From Dysosmobacter welbionis (GTDB lineage Bacteria > Bacillota > Clostridia > Oscillospirales > Oscillospiraceae), in NCBI RefSeq assembly GCF_005121165.3, contig NZ_CP034413.3:2666001-2730000 (forward strand): 64,000 nt of DNA. The letters run 5' to 3'. Shown piece by piece: positions 34,450 through 44,098 of this stretch. Position numbers and translations under genes: made by a program. The notes below the pieces were generated by a model. That model was given only the letters and a program-made list of their open reading frames with translations. It was not told the DNA's origin and made no database searches. Position 1 is the first letter of the stretch. Every line of letters starts with the position of its first letter.

Positions 34450-35853
34450 TTATGATGCGCGATATTTGCGCTCTCCTTTGCACAGCCAGCCCTTTCTTCT
34501 CCAACTTCGAAATTCCCAGCGGGCCAGCAGCAGGCAGAGCAGGAACGCAAGAGCATCGGCTATCGGTGCGGCCAGAAGTGCGCCGTCTAGCCCGAAGGAG
34601 CGGGATAGCAGAAGCGCCAGAGGGATCAGGAAGCAGCCCTGCCGGGCCAGAGGAATCAGCAGGGACTTACCAGGCCGGCCGATCCCCTGGAAGAAGGAGG
34701 CTGAGGTCATGTGAAGGCCATACAGGAAAAAGGCCAGCATATAGAGCCGGAAGCAGTGCTGTGCGCAATCCAGATAGAGCGCATTGTCCGATACAAAGCA
34801 GCTTGCGATCTGCCGCGGGAACACCATGAAAATGAGAAACCACACCACTGAAATGCCTACTGCAATAAGAGAAGCTATATGGAATGTCTTTTGGACCCGC
34901 GCATAGTGGTTGGCGCCGAAATTATAGCCGTTGATGGGCTGGATGGCAGAGGACACCCCGACGAACATGGAGTGAGCGATCTGGTAGACCTTCATCATCA
35001 TGCCGTAGACGGATAAGGCAATGTCACTGCCATAGACTGTGGCGGCTCCATAGGCCCGCATCAGATTGTTCAGGGTAATCTGCACCAGAGCGGAGAGCAT
35101 CTGCGTAAGCAAGCTGGGGAGGCCCAGTGCCAGAATACGACAGGTCAGCTTCCGTGTAGGGCGCAGGTCCTCCCGCCGGATATGAACGGTTTTGAGGCGG
35201 CGCAGGTAGAGCAGGGCCAGGCATCCAGCAGCCACCTGCCCGATCACCGTGGCGATCCCGGCGCCCACAACGCCCATCTTCAGCGGAAAGATAAAGATAG
35301 GGTCCAGGATCAGATTGATGACCGCCCCTGTCATCATGCACTTCATCATGTACTGCGGGGAGCCGTCTGCCCGGATAATGGCGGTGAAGGCGGGACAAAG
35401 GAGCTGGAACGGGATCCCCCATGCGATGGCGCGCATATAGGACAGAGACTCTGCATAGGCAGTCGACGTCGCGCCGAAAAGGACTACGATCTGCGGGGCG
35501 AAGATGCCGCAGGCCAGAGCGGCCAGCAGACCGCTGGCCAAGATCAGGGTGAGGGCGTGACTGATGGTGCTGTCCGCCTCCCGCTGCTCTTTCCGACCCA
35601 GGCACAGACTGATATTGGCGGCACATCCGTCTCCCAGCATCAATGCCACAGCATTGACCAGAATGGTCAGCGGGAACGCGATATTAGTGGCTGCCATTCC
35701 TGTAATGCCCACGCCCTGTCCGACAAAGATCTGATCCACGATGTTATAGAGGTAGTTGACCATCAGTGTCAGTGAGGTGGGAACGGCGTATCGAACGATC
35801 AGTTTGGGTATGGGATCCGTTTCCAATGGGTTTGGCTGCAGGTTTGGCTCCAT
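34450..35853 (-). CDS. MATE family multidrug/Na+ antiporter
   Basis: Twelve-helix transporter of 467 residues. Seen: IVRYAVPTSLTLMVNYLYNIVDQIFVGQGVG start, AFPLTILVNAVALMLGDGCAANISLCLGR, a matching second half from about 230 with PSLLTQMLSALVQITLNNLMRAYG and SAIQPINGYNFGANHYARV, which are MATE landmarks (MepA-like). Start ATG 35853 is chosen for AAGGAG seven bases upstream; the frame is open upstream to 36243 but without a site. Exports drugs or toxic cations by ion exchange; substrate unknown. Confidence 0.92.
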   Translation of the reverse strand: MEPNLQPNPLETDPIPKLIVRYAVPTSLTLMVNYLYNIVDQIFVGQGVGITGMAATNIAFPLTILVNAVALMLGDGCAANISLCLGRKEQREADSTISHALTLILASGLLAALACGIFAPQIVVLFGATSTAYAESLSYMRAIAWGIPFQLLCPAFTAIIRADGSPQYMMKCMMTGAVINLILDPIFIFPLKMGVVGAGIATVIGQVAAGCLALLYLRRLKTVHIRREDLRPTRKLTCRILALGLPSLLTQMLSALVQITLNNLMRAYGAATVYGSDIALSVYGMMMKVYQIAHSMFVGVSSAIQPINGYNFGANHYARVQKTFHIASLIAVGISVVWFLIFMVFPRQIASCFVSDNALYLDCAQHCFRLYMLAFFLYGLHMTSASFFQGIGRPGKSLLIPLARQGCFLIPLALLLSRSFGLDGALLAAPIADALAFLLCLLLARWEFRSWRRKGWLCKGERKYRAS

Positions 35854-36302
35854 AGCAAGGCTCCTTCCGTATTCATACTGGACGCTTCCGAGGGAGAAGC
35901 CGCCGGAAATAAAAAATCCCGGCGCCATTTCCCTGACGCAGAGAGATGGCTGTACCGGGTGCTTAGAGTATACACTTTTGCTTGAGGAGGATGGGCATCC
36001 GGCACGGCACCAGAAAGCCTTCTTCTCCCCTCCAGACCGAACCTGTTGGCTCCGGAATTCCACCGGATTAGCTGATCGCTCGCGGACTGTTACCGCCAGT
36101 AGAGAAATATCTCGTTTCCGAAGAAAACTTACATACCTAAATGTATCATTAAATAAAAGAACCGTCAAGGAAAATGTCCTTCCCGCCGTATCAACTTCTG
36201 CGCTTTCTGATCGATATCCTGTGTCTCGTACAAGGCATTCCATTTTGGCTTTTCCTGTGGTAAAATATCAAAATCGACAAAATCACAGGAGGCAGGACAG
36301 GG
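35854..36302. other. Divergent intergenic region, no gene recognised
   Basis: Between MATE (-) and patatin (+) starts. It holds the ribosome sites AAGGAG for MATE and ACAGGAGG for patatin and an AT-rich centre (about 36130-36160) probably containing both promoters. The open frames there lack starts with ribosome sites and resemble no family. Confidence 0.45.
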
Positions 36303-37160
36303 ATGAAAACGGGCTTGGTCTTGGAGGGCGGCGCCATGCGCGGAATGTTTACCGCAGGCGTTCTGGACTCCTGGATGGATGAACAGATATCCTTTGATGG
36401 AATCGTCGGTGTGTCGGCCGGTGCGCTGTTTGGGATCAATGCTCCCGCCGGTCAGAAGGGACGCGCCATACGGTATAATTTGAAGTATATCCGGGATAAG
36501 CGGTACATGGGGCTGCGCTCGCTGCTGACCACGGGCAATCTGATCAACGCCGACTTCGCCTTCTATGAGGTGTCCTCCAAGCTGGATATATTTGATGAAG
36601 CGGCCTTTCAGAGATCGGGCGTTGACTTCTATGCCGCGGTCACCGATCTGCACACAGGCGCCCCGGAGTATATCCGGATCACAGAGCCGTTCCGTCAGAT
36701 GGAGGTCCTGCGGGCCACCTCTGCCATGCCCTATGTCTCCCGGCCTGTGGAGTTGGATGGGAGATTCTACCTGGATGGCGGGGTCAGCGACAGTATTCCA
36801 GTCCATTTCTGCAAGAGTCTGGGCTACGACAAGACCGTTCTCGTGCTCACACGTCCCTTGGAGTATCGGAAAGAGCGGCCCGCAGCATGGCTTCAGCGAT
36901 TCAACCGCCTCTATTACCATCGCTATCCGGCCTTTGCGGAGAGTCTGAACCGGCGGTGGGAAGTCTATAACCGGCAGGTGGAGGAGATCATAGGGATGGA
37001 GCAGCGCGGGGAGCTCTTCGTGGTTCGGCCCAATGGCCCACTCCCAATCAGGCGTGTGGAAAAGGACCCCGCCAAGCTGCAGGCTGTTTATGACCTCGGG
37101 GCAGAGGCCGGCAGGGCGTCTCTCAGCGGACTGAAAGAGTATTTGCTGACGCATGAATGA
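36303..37160 (+). CDS. Patatin-like phospholipase (RssA/YjjU type)
   Basis: Cytosolic lipid acyl hydrolase of 285 residues. Seen: oxyanion loop GGAMRG at 9-14, nucleophile elbow GVSAG with S38, catalytic Asp in LDGGVSD (D158), and the AMPYVSRPVELDGRFYLDGG arrangement typical of bacterial YjjU-like patatins. The C-terminal part is helical (QRFNRLYYHRYPAFAESLNRR). The ACAGGAGG site lies eight bases from the ATG. It is monocistronic, ending in a terminator at 37181. Confidence 0.93.
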   Translation: MKTGLVLEGGAMRGMFTAGVLDSWMDEQISFDGIVGVSAGALFGINAPAGQKGRAIRYNLKYIRDKRYMGLRSLLTTGNLINADFAFYEVSSKLDIFDEAAFQRSGVDFYAAVTDLHTGAPEYIRITEPFRQMEVLRATSAMPYVSRPVELDGRFYLDGGVSDSIPVHFCKSLGYDKTVLVLTRPLEYRKERPAAWLQRFNRLYYHRYPAFAESLNRRWEVYNRQVEEIIGMEQRGELFVVRPNGPLPIRRVEKDPAKLQAVYDLGAEAGRASLSGLKEYLLTHE

Positions 37161-37180
37161 TGGTAGATGATATAGGAAAT

Positions 37181-37223
37181 TGCGCATCCAGCAGGCAGGG
37201 GCTTGTATGGATGCGCAGTTTTT
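37181..37223 (+). terminator. Terminator after patatin
   Basis: Perfect ten-bp stem TGCGCATCCA (37181-37190) with TGGATGCGCA (37208-37217), 17-base loop, then TTTTT. Confidence 0.82.
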
Positions 37224-37331
37224 CTTTGTGCAGTATACAGCGTCCCTTGGTCCAGGTATCATGATTGGCAAAACTGGCGGGATGGCATATATACTTTTTG
37301 AATAAAGAATTTCTGATACATATCGGACAAA

Positions 37332-37360
37332 TTGACATTTTTTTCAAGTAACATTATAAT
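37332..37360 (+). promoter_or_regulatory. Consensus sigma-A promoter of the SSS symporter
   Basis: TTGACA (37332-37337), 17-bp spacer, TATAAT (37355-37360): a perfect consensus, the best in this window. Transcription begins about 195 bases before the symporter ATG, so a long leader is made. Confidence 0.9.
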
Positions 37361-37410
37361 GTTCATATATTCACTGCCACAAGAGGACGTGGTTAGAAGG
37401 GGTGAAGAAT

Positions 37411-37473
37411 ATGGATCAGGATCTGCCCTTATGGGTAGAGGGCTGCGCCGAAACATATATAATGTGGGTGTGA
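37411..37473 (+). CDS. 20-codon leader ORF upstream of the symporter
   Basis: ATG at 37411, preceded by AGAAGGGGTGAAGAAT, reads a 20-residue peptide (start MDQDLPLW, end ETYIMWV) and stops at 37473, within the leader made from the consensus promoter. Good spacing of the ribosome site is the reason to list it. Leader peptides control downstream genes by ribosome stalling or coupling, and small accessory peptides accompany some symporters; neither is proven here. No hairpin that fits attenuation is obvious after it. Confidence 0.4.
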   Translation: MDQDLPLWVEGCAETYIMWV

Positions 37474-37563
37474 ATGGAAGCAGACAGCTGCTGAAGATCT
37501 TGCCGGACAAAGGTATGCAGGTGCGGCCCTCTGGAGCAAACAAAGAAAAGGAGGGCATTTTTG

Positions 37564-39009
37564 ATGGATCACAGCGTATTGACGATTTTGGATCTGGGAA
37601 TCATTACGGCATACCTTGTCATCATGGTCCTGGTGGGGGTCTATTCCGTCAGGCGGATCCAGAACACAAAGGATTATTATGTAGCGGGCCGGTCCTTTGG
37701 GCCGATGGTGCTGATGGCCACCGTCTGCGCGACGATCATCGGCGGCAGCGGTCTGATGGGCCGGGCAGGTGTGGCCTATACCGACGGCTTCAAGGCGGTC
37801 CTTACCGCAATTCCATACCTTCTGGGAATGTTCATTTTCTCCGGCATCGCCGGGAAGATCTCGGATATCGGGATGCAGTACGGGATCACCTCTATCCCGG
37901 AGCTGTTTGAACGGCGGTTTGGCCGGGCAGCCAAGATCACCCTCTCTGTGCTGATCGCGTTCGCCATGATGGGGACGGTGGCCTCCCAGGTCACCGCCAC
38001 GGCCACGATCATCCGGATGCTGGGGGGAGAGTTCGGCCTCTCCTATGAGATGGGCGCGCTGATCGCAACAGTGGTCTTTATGGTCTACACAGCCACCTCC
38101 GGCCTGTTCGGCGTGGTATACACCGACGTGCTGCAATTTTATATGCTGATCGTCTTCGTGTATATCCTGATCCCGGTGGCGGCCCTGTTCAACGTGGGCG
38201 GCTTTGCGAACTTTGCGGCCAACCTGGACCCGGCGCTGGTGGAGCCGCATATTGACGGCAGCATTTTGGGAGACATCATCACCTATCTGGTTTTCACCAT
38301 GGCAGGTGCGGAAATGTGGCAGCGCGCATTTGCCGCCAAGAGCCGAAGGGCGGCAAAGCGCGGGATGTTCCTGGGTACGGCCGTATACGGCGTGACCATT
38401 GTGCTGGTCTACTTCATGGGTGTTGTGGGCCGTCAGATCCTCGGCGGCGACATCCTGGCGCAGTATGGCTCGACGGACGCTGTCGTTCCGGCCCTGGCGA
38501 TCCGGATCCTTCCCGCCGGTCTGACGGGACTTGCGTTGGCCGGTATGCTCTCGGTCATCATGTCCACGGCGGACAGCTATCTGCTGGTATCTGTGCAGAC
38601 CTGCGTCCACGACATCGGAAAGACCATCCGTCCCCAAATGCCGGAGCGGACCGAGATCTCCCTCTCCCGCATCTTCTCCATTGTCCTGCCCCTGGGCGCG
38701 CTGGTGATCGCGTTGTACATCCACAATGCATACAACATCCTCATGTTCGCCTGGAGCTTCTATGCCGCATCGGCTGGGATTCCCGCATTTGCAGCGCTGT
38801 TCTGGAAGAAGGCAACCAAGACCGGCGTCATGGCCGGGTTGCTGGGCGGGTTTGTTGTCTGCGTTGGCTGGAAGCTGGCAGGCCAGCCCTTCGGCCTTGG
38901 GGCGGCGGTGCCGGGCACGGTTGCCTGCGGTATCGCACTGGTCGTTGTGAGCCTTGCGACTTATAAGCGCGCACCGTCCGTATTCCTGAAAGCTGAAAAG
39001 CAGAGCTGA
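37564..39009 (+). CDS. Sodium:solute symporter (SSS family)
   Basis: Thirteen-helix Na+-coupled uptake protein of 481 residues. Seen: VYSVRRIQNTKDYYVAGRSF, the SSS start signature, TIIGGSGLMGRAGVAYTDG (first helical pair), the AGAEMWQRAFAAKSRRAAKRG loop and LSVIMSTADSYLLVSVQT, the Na-binding TM8-type helix of the family. ATG 37564 is favoured behind AAGGAGG, TTG 37561 being a possible longer start. Substrate cannot be read; proline, pantothenate and short acids are options. Monocistronic with its own consensus promoter. Confidence 0.93.
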   Translation: MDHSVLTILDLGIITAYLVIMVLVGVYSVRRIQNTKDYYVAGRSFGPMVLMATVCATIIGGSGLMGRAGVAYTDGFKAVLTAIPYLLGMFIFSGIAGKISDIGMQYGITSIPELFERRFGRAAKITLSVLIAFAMMGTVASQVTATATIIRMLGGEFGLSYEMGALIATVVFMVYTATSGLFGVVYTDVLQFYMLIVFVYILIPVAALFNVGGFANFAANLDPALVEPHIDGSILGDIITYLVFTMAGAEMWQRAFAAKSRRAAKRGMFLGTAVYGVTIVLVYFMGVVGRQILGGDILAQYGSTDAVVPALAIRILPAGLTGLALAGMLSVIMSTADSYLLVSVQTCVHDIGKTIRPQMPERTEISLSRIFSIVLPLGALVIALYIHNAYNILMFAWSFYAASAGIPAFAALFWKKATKTGVMAGLLGGFVVCVGWKLAGQPFGLGAAVPGTVACGIALVVVSLATYKRAPSVFLKAEKQS

Positions 39010-39061
39010 TAGGGAGCTGCTGCATCCCCATATCGGAAAGCAATGGAGTGAACATTATAAG

Positions 39062-39103
39062 AGCCAGCCGGAAATTTTGAAGATCCCCGGCTGGCTTTGT
39101 TTT
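39062..39103 (+). terminator. Terminator after SSS symporter
   Basis: Perfect ten-bp stem AGCCAGCCGG (39062-39071) with CCGGCTGGCT (39087-39096), then TTGTTTT. Confidence 0.82.
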
Positions 39104-40113
39104 GGCGTATTACTGATAGATAAAAAGTCTCCGATCAGACAGCAGACCTCGCCACTGCTGTCTTTGCCCCAATACCAATGGCACACACCGCTTTTTCAGA
39201 TCGCGTCACCAATGCGGCGGTCAGCGCTCCGTCCTCAGAGCTTCCGACAGCGTATGGCAGTTCTTCATCTTCTGCATCCCAAAATCCTGTCCTGCACGCA
39301 TCAACTACATGGCGGGACGGTGGCCTGCGCTTGTGCGCCTGGCCATGGACCATCTTTGCAACAACAAAGGTTACTGGATTTCTGCTGCGGAACCGGATGA
39401 TGGCAAAGGCTGAGAAGTGATCCTGATTTGTCCGGAGCACAGCTTCAGCAGACCGATATCCTGCCGTGTGACGCGACATATCCCATGCGGATTTGTCAGC
39501 AGAGCGACATCTGCCTTCTCGCCATTCCAAGCCATTCTCAGAAAGGAAACTAATATCGTTCAGAAAGGCGAATTGCAGGAAGAAGTCATTGCAAAAATAC
39601 AACAAGCACGCCCTGCGGAGCGATGGGGAGAAAGACCAAAACAAGGGAGGCACGCTTTTACAACCCGTATCCGTCATTGCGGGCCGCCCACCGCGCGGGA
39701 CTTCTATACACCATGGTATAAAACAGTTCTGCGGGCTTTTACGCCGTCACAGGGCACAGCCGGGCAGAGATCATTTGTGCCAGTGCGGACCGCAGCAAGA
39801 CCAATGGACCTGATCGCCTGGAAACGCGTGCTGGATGGGCGTACGATGAGCGGGTATTCCAACTGCATTGAGTATCTGATCGAGCGCCAGAGCACCTTCG
39901 CCATGTGGAAATTTGCCGCCTGTGTCAGTGAGCTTCTGGTTTTCCGCCGATAGGATATTTTGGGATAAGGGCGCGCCCCCAGACAAGCGGCCGTCGTCAA
40001 GGCAGACAAGGAGCATGATGCGTTCAACAAGACCCGGAAAATGGTCTCCGACTCTAACAAGGAAGTGCTCAGAATACTGGAGTCAGGAGATGGAAAATAA
40101 CTTCATTATATAA
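39104..40113. other. Degenerate region, no intact gene recognised
   Basis: About 1 kb without a supported gene. Several overlapping frames exist on both strands but none has a ribosome site with a recognisable product. Protein-like runs remain, for example a C-terminus-like stretch ending at about 40100 (KMVSDSNKEVLRILES) that can be joined to the frame before it by one added G near 39990. This looks like decayed or frameshifted former genes. Confidence 0.5.
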
Positions 40114-40142
40114 TTGGCTTTTTCGTGATCTTATGGTATGAT
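40114..40142 (+). promoter_or_regulatory. Promoter of the D-aminoacylase operon
   Basis: TTGGCT (40114-40119), 17-bp spacer, TATGAT (40137-40142). The first start downstream is GTG 40198, then ATG 40427. Confidence 0.62.
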
Positions 40143-40197
40143 ACCCTTACGCTGTCCAGAGCATAATTTCTAGAATGAATCCCCCTCTGTAATGTGA

Positions 40198-40443
40198 GTG
40201 AATCACCGCAAAGTGGTACTGTTCGGCGCCGATGGGCGCTATCTTTTTGTCTGGGCGGATGTAGAAGCACGGATGAAGAAGAATTACAATATGCATTGTA
40301 TGCCGATGGTTGTGCTGTTGAACCTCGGAGAGGATGCGCTGGTTGTCCGCCGCCAAGGATATGAAGGCGTGCCGCAAAATACGGGCCTGCCTGAATGGCT
40401 GACGGACGGAGAAAGGGGGCAAAGTGATGCGCACACTGATTAA
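40198..40443 (+). CDS. Small hypothetical protein
   Basis: Frame of 81 residues from GTG 40198, just after the promoter at 40114. It overlaps the start of the D-aminoacylase by 17 bases, which would couple their translation. The middle VVLLNLGEDALVVRRQG looks protein-like, but no ribosome site is seen and no family is recognised. It may be a remnant of a larger protein or a small real partner. Confidence 0.3.
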   Translation: MNHRKVVLFGADGRYLFVWADVEARMKKNYNMHCMPMVVLLNLGEDALVVRRQGYEGVPQNTGLPEWLTDGERGQSDAHTD

Positions 40444-41778
40444 ACACGGACTGATTGTAGACCCGGCCAGTCATGTTCACTCCAAAAATAATCTGCTAGT
40501 GGAAGACGGGCGTATTCAGGGGCTGACTGCTGAAGAGCCGGAAGCTGATGTGATTTTGGATGCCGAAGGGATGGTGGTTTCACCTGGTTTTGTGGATATC
40601 CACATGCACGAGGATCCTTATGACCCAGAGGAGGGGCGACTGATTCCCAGCATTATGACCTCCATGCTTCGCATGGGAGTCACTACAGCGATTGGTGGAA
40701 ACTGCGGTATCAATACGGTCTCGCCTCTGCGGTATTTAGAATTGATGGACCGTGATGGCGGCCCGATCAATATGGGACTACTAGCTGGCCATACCTTCCT
40801 GCGGGAGCAGGCCGGGCACCGGGACAAGTACAGTGCAATTCGGCCCGATGAACAACAACGGTTGTCAAGGCTGGTCAAAGAGGCTCTGGAAGCAGGTTGC
40901 TTTGGGGTGTCCTTCGGTATTCGCTATGTACCCGGTGTGACACGGGATGAGATGGTGAAAACCGCCTGCTTCTGCCAAAGCCATGGCCGTCTTGTGGCCG
41001 CCCATGTGCGAGATGACGCGGATAATGTATTCGGCGCGGTGGAGGAGTTGGTTTCCATAGGGCGGCAGCTGGATCTTCCGGTTCAAGTTTCCCATGTGGG
41101 AAGCATGGGGGATTTGGGCAGATGGAACGACTGCTGGCCCTCATAGATAGATATCGCGCCTCCGGTATGGAACTGAGCGGAGATTGCTATCCGTATGACG
41201 CTTTCAGCACGCGAATAGGGGAAACAACCTACGATGAGGGATTTTTGGAGCGTTACTGCACACAGTATTCTGCGATAGAAATCTGCGAGGGTATGTACAA
41301 GGGACAACGATGCACGGAGAGATTGTTTCATGAACTGCGTCAGACAGCACCGGACACATTGACGGTCTGCCATGTTATGAAGGCGGAGGATGTAGCTTTG
41401 GCCCTGTCTCATCCGGCCATTATGCTGGCCAGTGATGGGCTGATGGATCGGGGGCAAGGACACCCGAGAGGTGCAGGGGCGTTTCCACGCCTGCTGTGCC
41501 GGTATGTTGCAGCCGGGAAGATGAACTTGGATGATGCGGTCGCCAAGATGAGTGCCATGCCGGCCCAAAAACTGGGGCTGACGAGAAAGGGGACCTTACG
41601 CAAGGGCGCAGATGCAGACATCGTAATTTTTGATATGGATCGGATCCGGGACTGTGCTACGTTTGAGCATCCCGACCGTCCTCCGGAAGGGATAGAATGG
41701 GTCTTGATTGGGGGAAAAATCGCTGTGGAACACGGAACAGTCAAGCAGTCAAGTCTAGGACGAGCCATTCGCGCTTAG
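40427..41778 (+). CDS. N-acyl-D-amino-acid deacylase / amidohydrolase (D-aminoacylase type), frame broken at 41116-41118
   Basis: Zinc amidohydrolase of about 450 residues that removes acyl groups from D-amino acids or cleaves related amides. First part (from ATG 40427 after AAAGGGGGC) reads GMVVSPGFVDIHMHED with H59 and H61, GVTTAIGGNCGIN, and AAHVRDDADNVFGAVEEL and LPVQVSHVGSMGDLG with the further metal ligands. The second part in the -1 frame continues with METLL-like MERLLALIDRYRASG, ending in ASDGLMDRGQGHPRGAGAFPR and KLGLTRKGTLRKGADADIVIFD, family landmarks. A G added to the GGG at 41116-41118 joins the parts. Confidence 0.87.
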
Positions 41779-41803
41779 CAATGGAGCAGGAGGGAGAGAC
41801 GGC

Positions 41804-42559
41804 ATGGACGAATATGTGAAGCGGCAGCTTTCCTCAGTTCCGGGGCATATCGGATTTTACTACAAAAACCTAGTCACGGGAGAAACGGACGGAAGCCGCC
41901 AAACGGAGTTGTTCCAAGCGGCCAGCGTAATTAAACTGCCAATTTTGGCGGCCATCCTGCTGGAGGAGCGGGAGCATCCCGGTGTGCTGCAGGAGCGGCT
42001 CTTGGTCCGGGACGGCGACAAAGTGCCCGGATGCGGCGCATTGCAGCATATCTCCGGTACGCAGGCGTATGACATAGAAAGCCTCTGTAAGCTGATGATT
42101 ACTATCAGTGACAATACGGCTACGAATGTGTTAATCCGCCGCTTTGGCATTGAGTTCCTGAATGAGCGATTCCGGGTGCTCGGCCTTCAGGAAACCAAGA
42201 TTTTTCGCTTTCTGTTTGACACGGAGGCCGCACGTCAGGGAAAGGAGAATTTATGTCAACCGAAGGAGATCGGTAGCCTTCTGGAGGAAATCTACCACGG
42301 ACGCTGCGTGAGTGCCAATGCGTCTGAGCGAATGCGGGCGATGCTATCGCAACAGCAGATTAACCATAAAATCCCCAGCCTGCTTCCGCCCACCGTGCGG
42401 GTGGAGCACAAGACCGGCGAGGATGAGGGGATTACGAATGATGTGGGGATTCTATATGGGAGAGAACCCTGTGTTCTGGTATTGGTATCCAATGAAACTG
42501 ATGTACCGGCCTTTGAGCAGGTAATCCGGACAGTGAGCCTGCACTATACACGAGTGTGA
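41804..42559 (+). CDS. Class-A beta-lactamase-like serine hydrolase without signal peptide
   Basis: Penicillin-recognising serine hydrolase (Beta-lactamase2 family), 251 residues. Seen: SxxK motif S41-V-I-K44, SDN at 102-104 and KTG at 203-205, in the right order and distance. The omega-loop Glu of true class A beta-lactamases is not visible. There is no N-terminal signal sequence, so it should be cytosolic, unusual for this family. It is 25 bases from the D-aminoacylase and 33 from an alanine symporter, so a role as D-amino-acid or D-peptide hydrolase is more likely than antibiotic resistance; inferred from context. Confidence 0.88.
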   Translation: MDEYVKRQLSSVPGHIGFYYKNLVTGETDGSRQTELFQAASVIKLPILAAILLEEREHPGVLQERLLVRDGDKVPGCGALQHISGTQAYDIESLCKLMITISDNTATNVLIRRFGIEFLNERFRVLGLQETKIFRFLFDTEAARQGKENLCQPKEIGSLLEEIYHGRCVSANASERMRAMLSQQQINHKIPSLLPPTVRVEHKTGEDEGITNDVGILYGREPCVLVLVSNETDVPAFEQVIRTVSLHYTRV

Positions 42560-42592
42560 TGACAGACATATAGAAAAAGGAGAAAACTTGTT

Positions 42593-44020
42593 ATGGCCAT
42601 TATTAAGACGATCTCGGACCTTCTGTGGGGAATGCCTCTCATCGTACTTATTCTGTTGGCTGGCATTATCTTTACGGTCGGCTCCAAATTCTTTCAAATC
42701 GCACACTTAAAGCATATTCTGAAAAACACCATTGGAACACTTTTTTCAAAAAAGGACAACGGTAAGGGCATGATGAAACCCTTGGAAGTAATCAGCATTG
42801 CCGTTGGCGGAGCAGTGGGTGTTGGCAATATCGGCGGCGTAGCGACCGCTATCGCGGTGGGCGGACCGGGTGCAGCCTTTTGGATTTGGGTTGCGGCCTT
42901 TTTGGGCATGATGATGAAAATGGCCGAAGTTTCCCTGGCGGTATACTACCGTTCAAAGGATGAAAAGGGCGGCTATTATGGTGGGCCTACATACTATATG
43001 GAGAAAGGGTTGGGACGGGATAAGGGCTTCAAATTCTGGGGCGTGCTGGCGGTTATCTTCGGGATCGGCATTTTTGGAAATGTCTTTTCCATGCAAAACT
43101 TCACGGTCGCACAGTCCGTCAACGCCACTTTTGGCATTCCCATGCTGGCGGTAGGTTTAGTCTATGTTGGTCTCACCTATTTGGCTACTGTCCGTGAAAT
43201 TCCTTGGCTGGGCAAGCTGGCGGCGAAAGTAGTTCCCCCCATGTGCGTCTTTTACCTGGTAGGCGGAATCGTGATTATCATAGTAAATATCACACAATTG
43301 CCCGCAGCACTTGGACTGATTATCAGCGATGCATTTACCGGGACCGCAGCCACCGGCGCTTTCATGGGAGCGGGCGTGGCTTTGATTATCCGAACCGGCT
43401 TATCCCGCGCCATGTTCTCCAGCGAGGCTGGCTGGGGTACATCGCCTATGATTCACGCCTCCGCCAAAACGGAGCATCCGGTGAAGCAGGGATTGTGGGG
43501 GGCATTTGAGGTTTTTGTCGGTACGATGTGTATCTGCACGGTTACCTCCTTGGTTATCGTCGTTACCGGCCTGTGGGATTCCGGCCTGGATGGTGCTCCA
43601 TTGACCTTGGCGGCTTTCGAAACAGTGCTTGGGCCTGTTGGAACTATCATCATCACGGTGGCCATTTTCCTCTTTGCTCTTTCTACTACTACCGGATGGT
43701 GGGCTTATTTCGAAGTGCTGTTGCGCCATTTGTGCGGCACGAATGAAAAGCTCAAGCGGACCTTGATTAACGTATTTAAGGTAATCTACCCCATTCCCGG
43801 GTTCCTTGTAGTGCTTCTGGCTGCGGTGGGAAACGATATTTCTGGTGCGGATATTTGGGAAATCGCCAATTTGACAACGGGAATACCTGCCTTTGTAAAC
43901 CTGATTGTCATTGTCATACTGAGCGGAAAGTTCTTCCAATTGCTTAAGGACTACAAGGCTCGTTATCTGGGAATCGGTACCGTTGATCCGAACTTCAGAC
44001 TTTTTGATGAAGAGGAATAA
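42593..44020 (+). CDS. Sodium:alanine symporter (AGCS family)
   Basis: Eleven-helix amino-acid transporter of 475 residues. Seen: start ISDLLWGMPLIVLILLAGIIFTVGSKFFQI, ISIAVGGAVGVGNIGGVATAI with the AGCS G-x-G-N-I-x-G-V-A-T-A motif, KGGYYGGPTYYMEKG, RAMFSSEAGWGTSPMIHASAKTEHPVKQG and a C-terminal LLKDYKARYLG. AGCS proteins import alanine or glycine, both D and L in some. Ribosome site AAAAAGGAG. Its place behind D-aminoacylase and serine hydrolase suggests uptake of D-alanine or related amino acids. Confidence 0.95.
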   Translation: MAIIKTISDLLWGMPLIVLILLAGIIFTVGSKFFQIAHLKHILKNTIGTLFSKKDNGKGMMKPLEVISIAVGGAVGVGNIGGVATAIAVGGPGAAFWIWVAAFLGMMMKMAEVSLAVYYRSKDEKGGYYGGPTYYMEKGLGRDKGFKFWGVLAVIFGIGIFGNVFSMQNFTVAQSVNATFGIPMLAVGLVYVGLTYLATVREIPWLGKLAAKVVPPMCVFYLVGGIVIIIVNITQLPAALGLIISDAFTGTAATGAFMGAGVALIIRTGLSRAMFSSEAGWGTSPMIHASAKTEHPVKQGLWGAFEVFVGTMCICTVTSLVIVVTGLWDSGLDGAPLTLAAFETVLGPVGTIIITVAIFLFALSTTTGWWAYFEVLLRHLCGTNEKLKRTLINVFKVIYPIPGFLVVLLAAVGNDISGADIWEIANLTTGIPAFVNLIVIVILSGKFFQLLKDYKARYLGIGTVDPNFRLFDEEE

Positions 44021-44054
44021 ACCGAGCCTGAAAATGGCGGATTGAGAAGCCAAG

Positions 44055-44083
44055 AGGGGGGCGTGGCTCTGCCACGCCCTCCA
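44055..44083. terminator. Hairpin after the AGCS gene
   Basis: Nine-bp GC stem GGGCGTGGC (44059-44067) with GCCACGCCC (44071-44079), three-base loop, extended by G/C pairs. No T-run follows, so it may stop RNA decay more than transcription. Confidence 0.5.
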
Positions 44084-44098
44084 GCGGCGGAAAATATC

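Noticed and set aside
39135-39677. Possible 180-codon gene on the minus strand
   Set aside because: No ribosome site, no recognisable domain and competing frames on the other strand; kept only as a degenerate region.
41804-42559. Antibiotic-resistance beta-lactamase
   Set aside because: No signal peptide and no visible omega-loop Glu; context is amino-acid metabolism.
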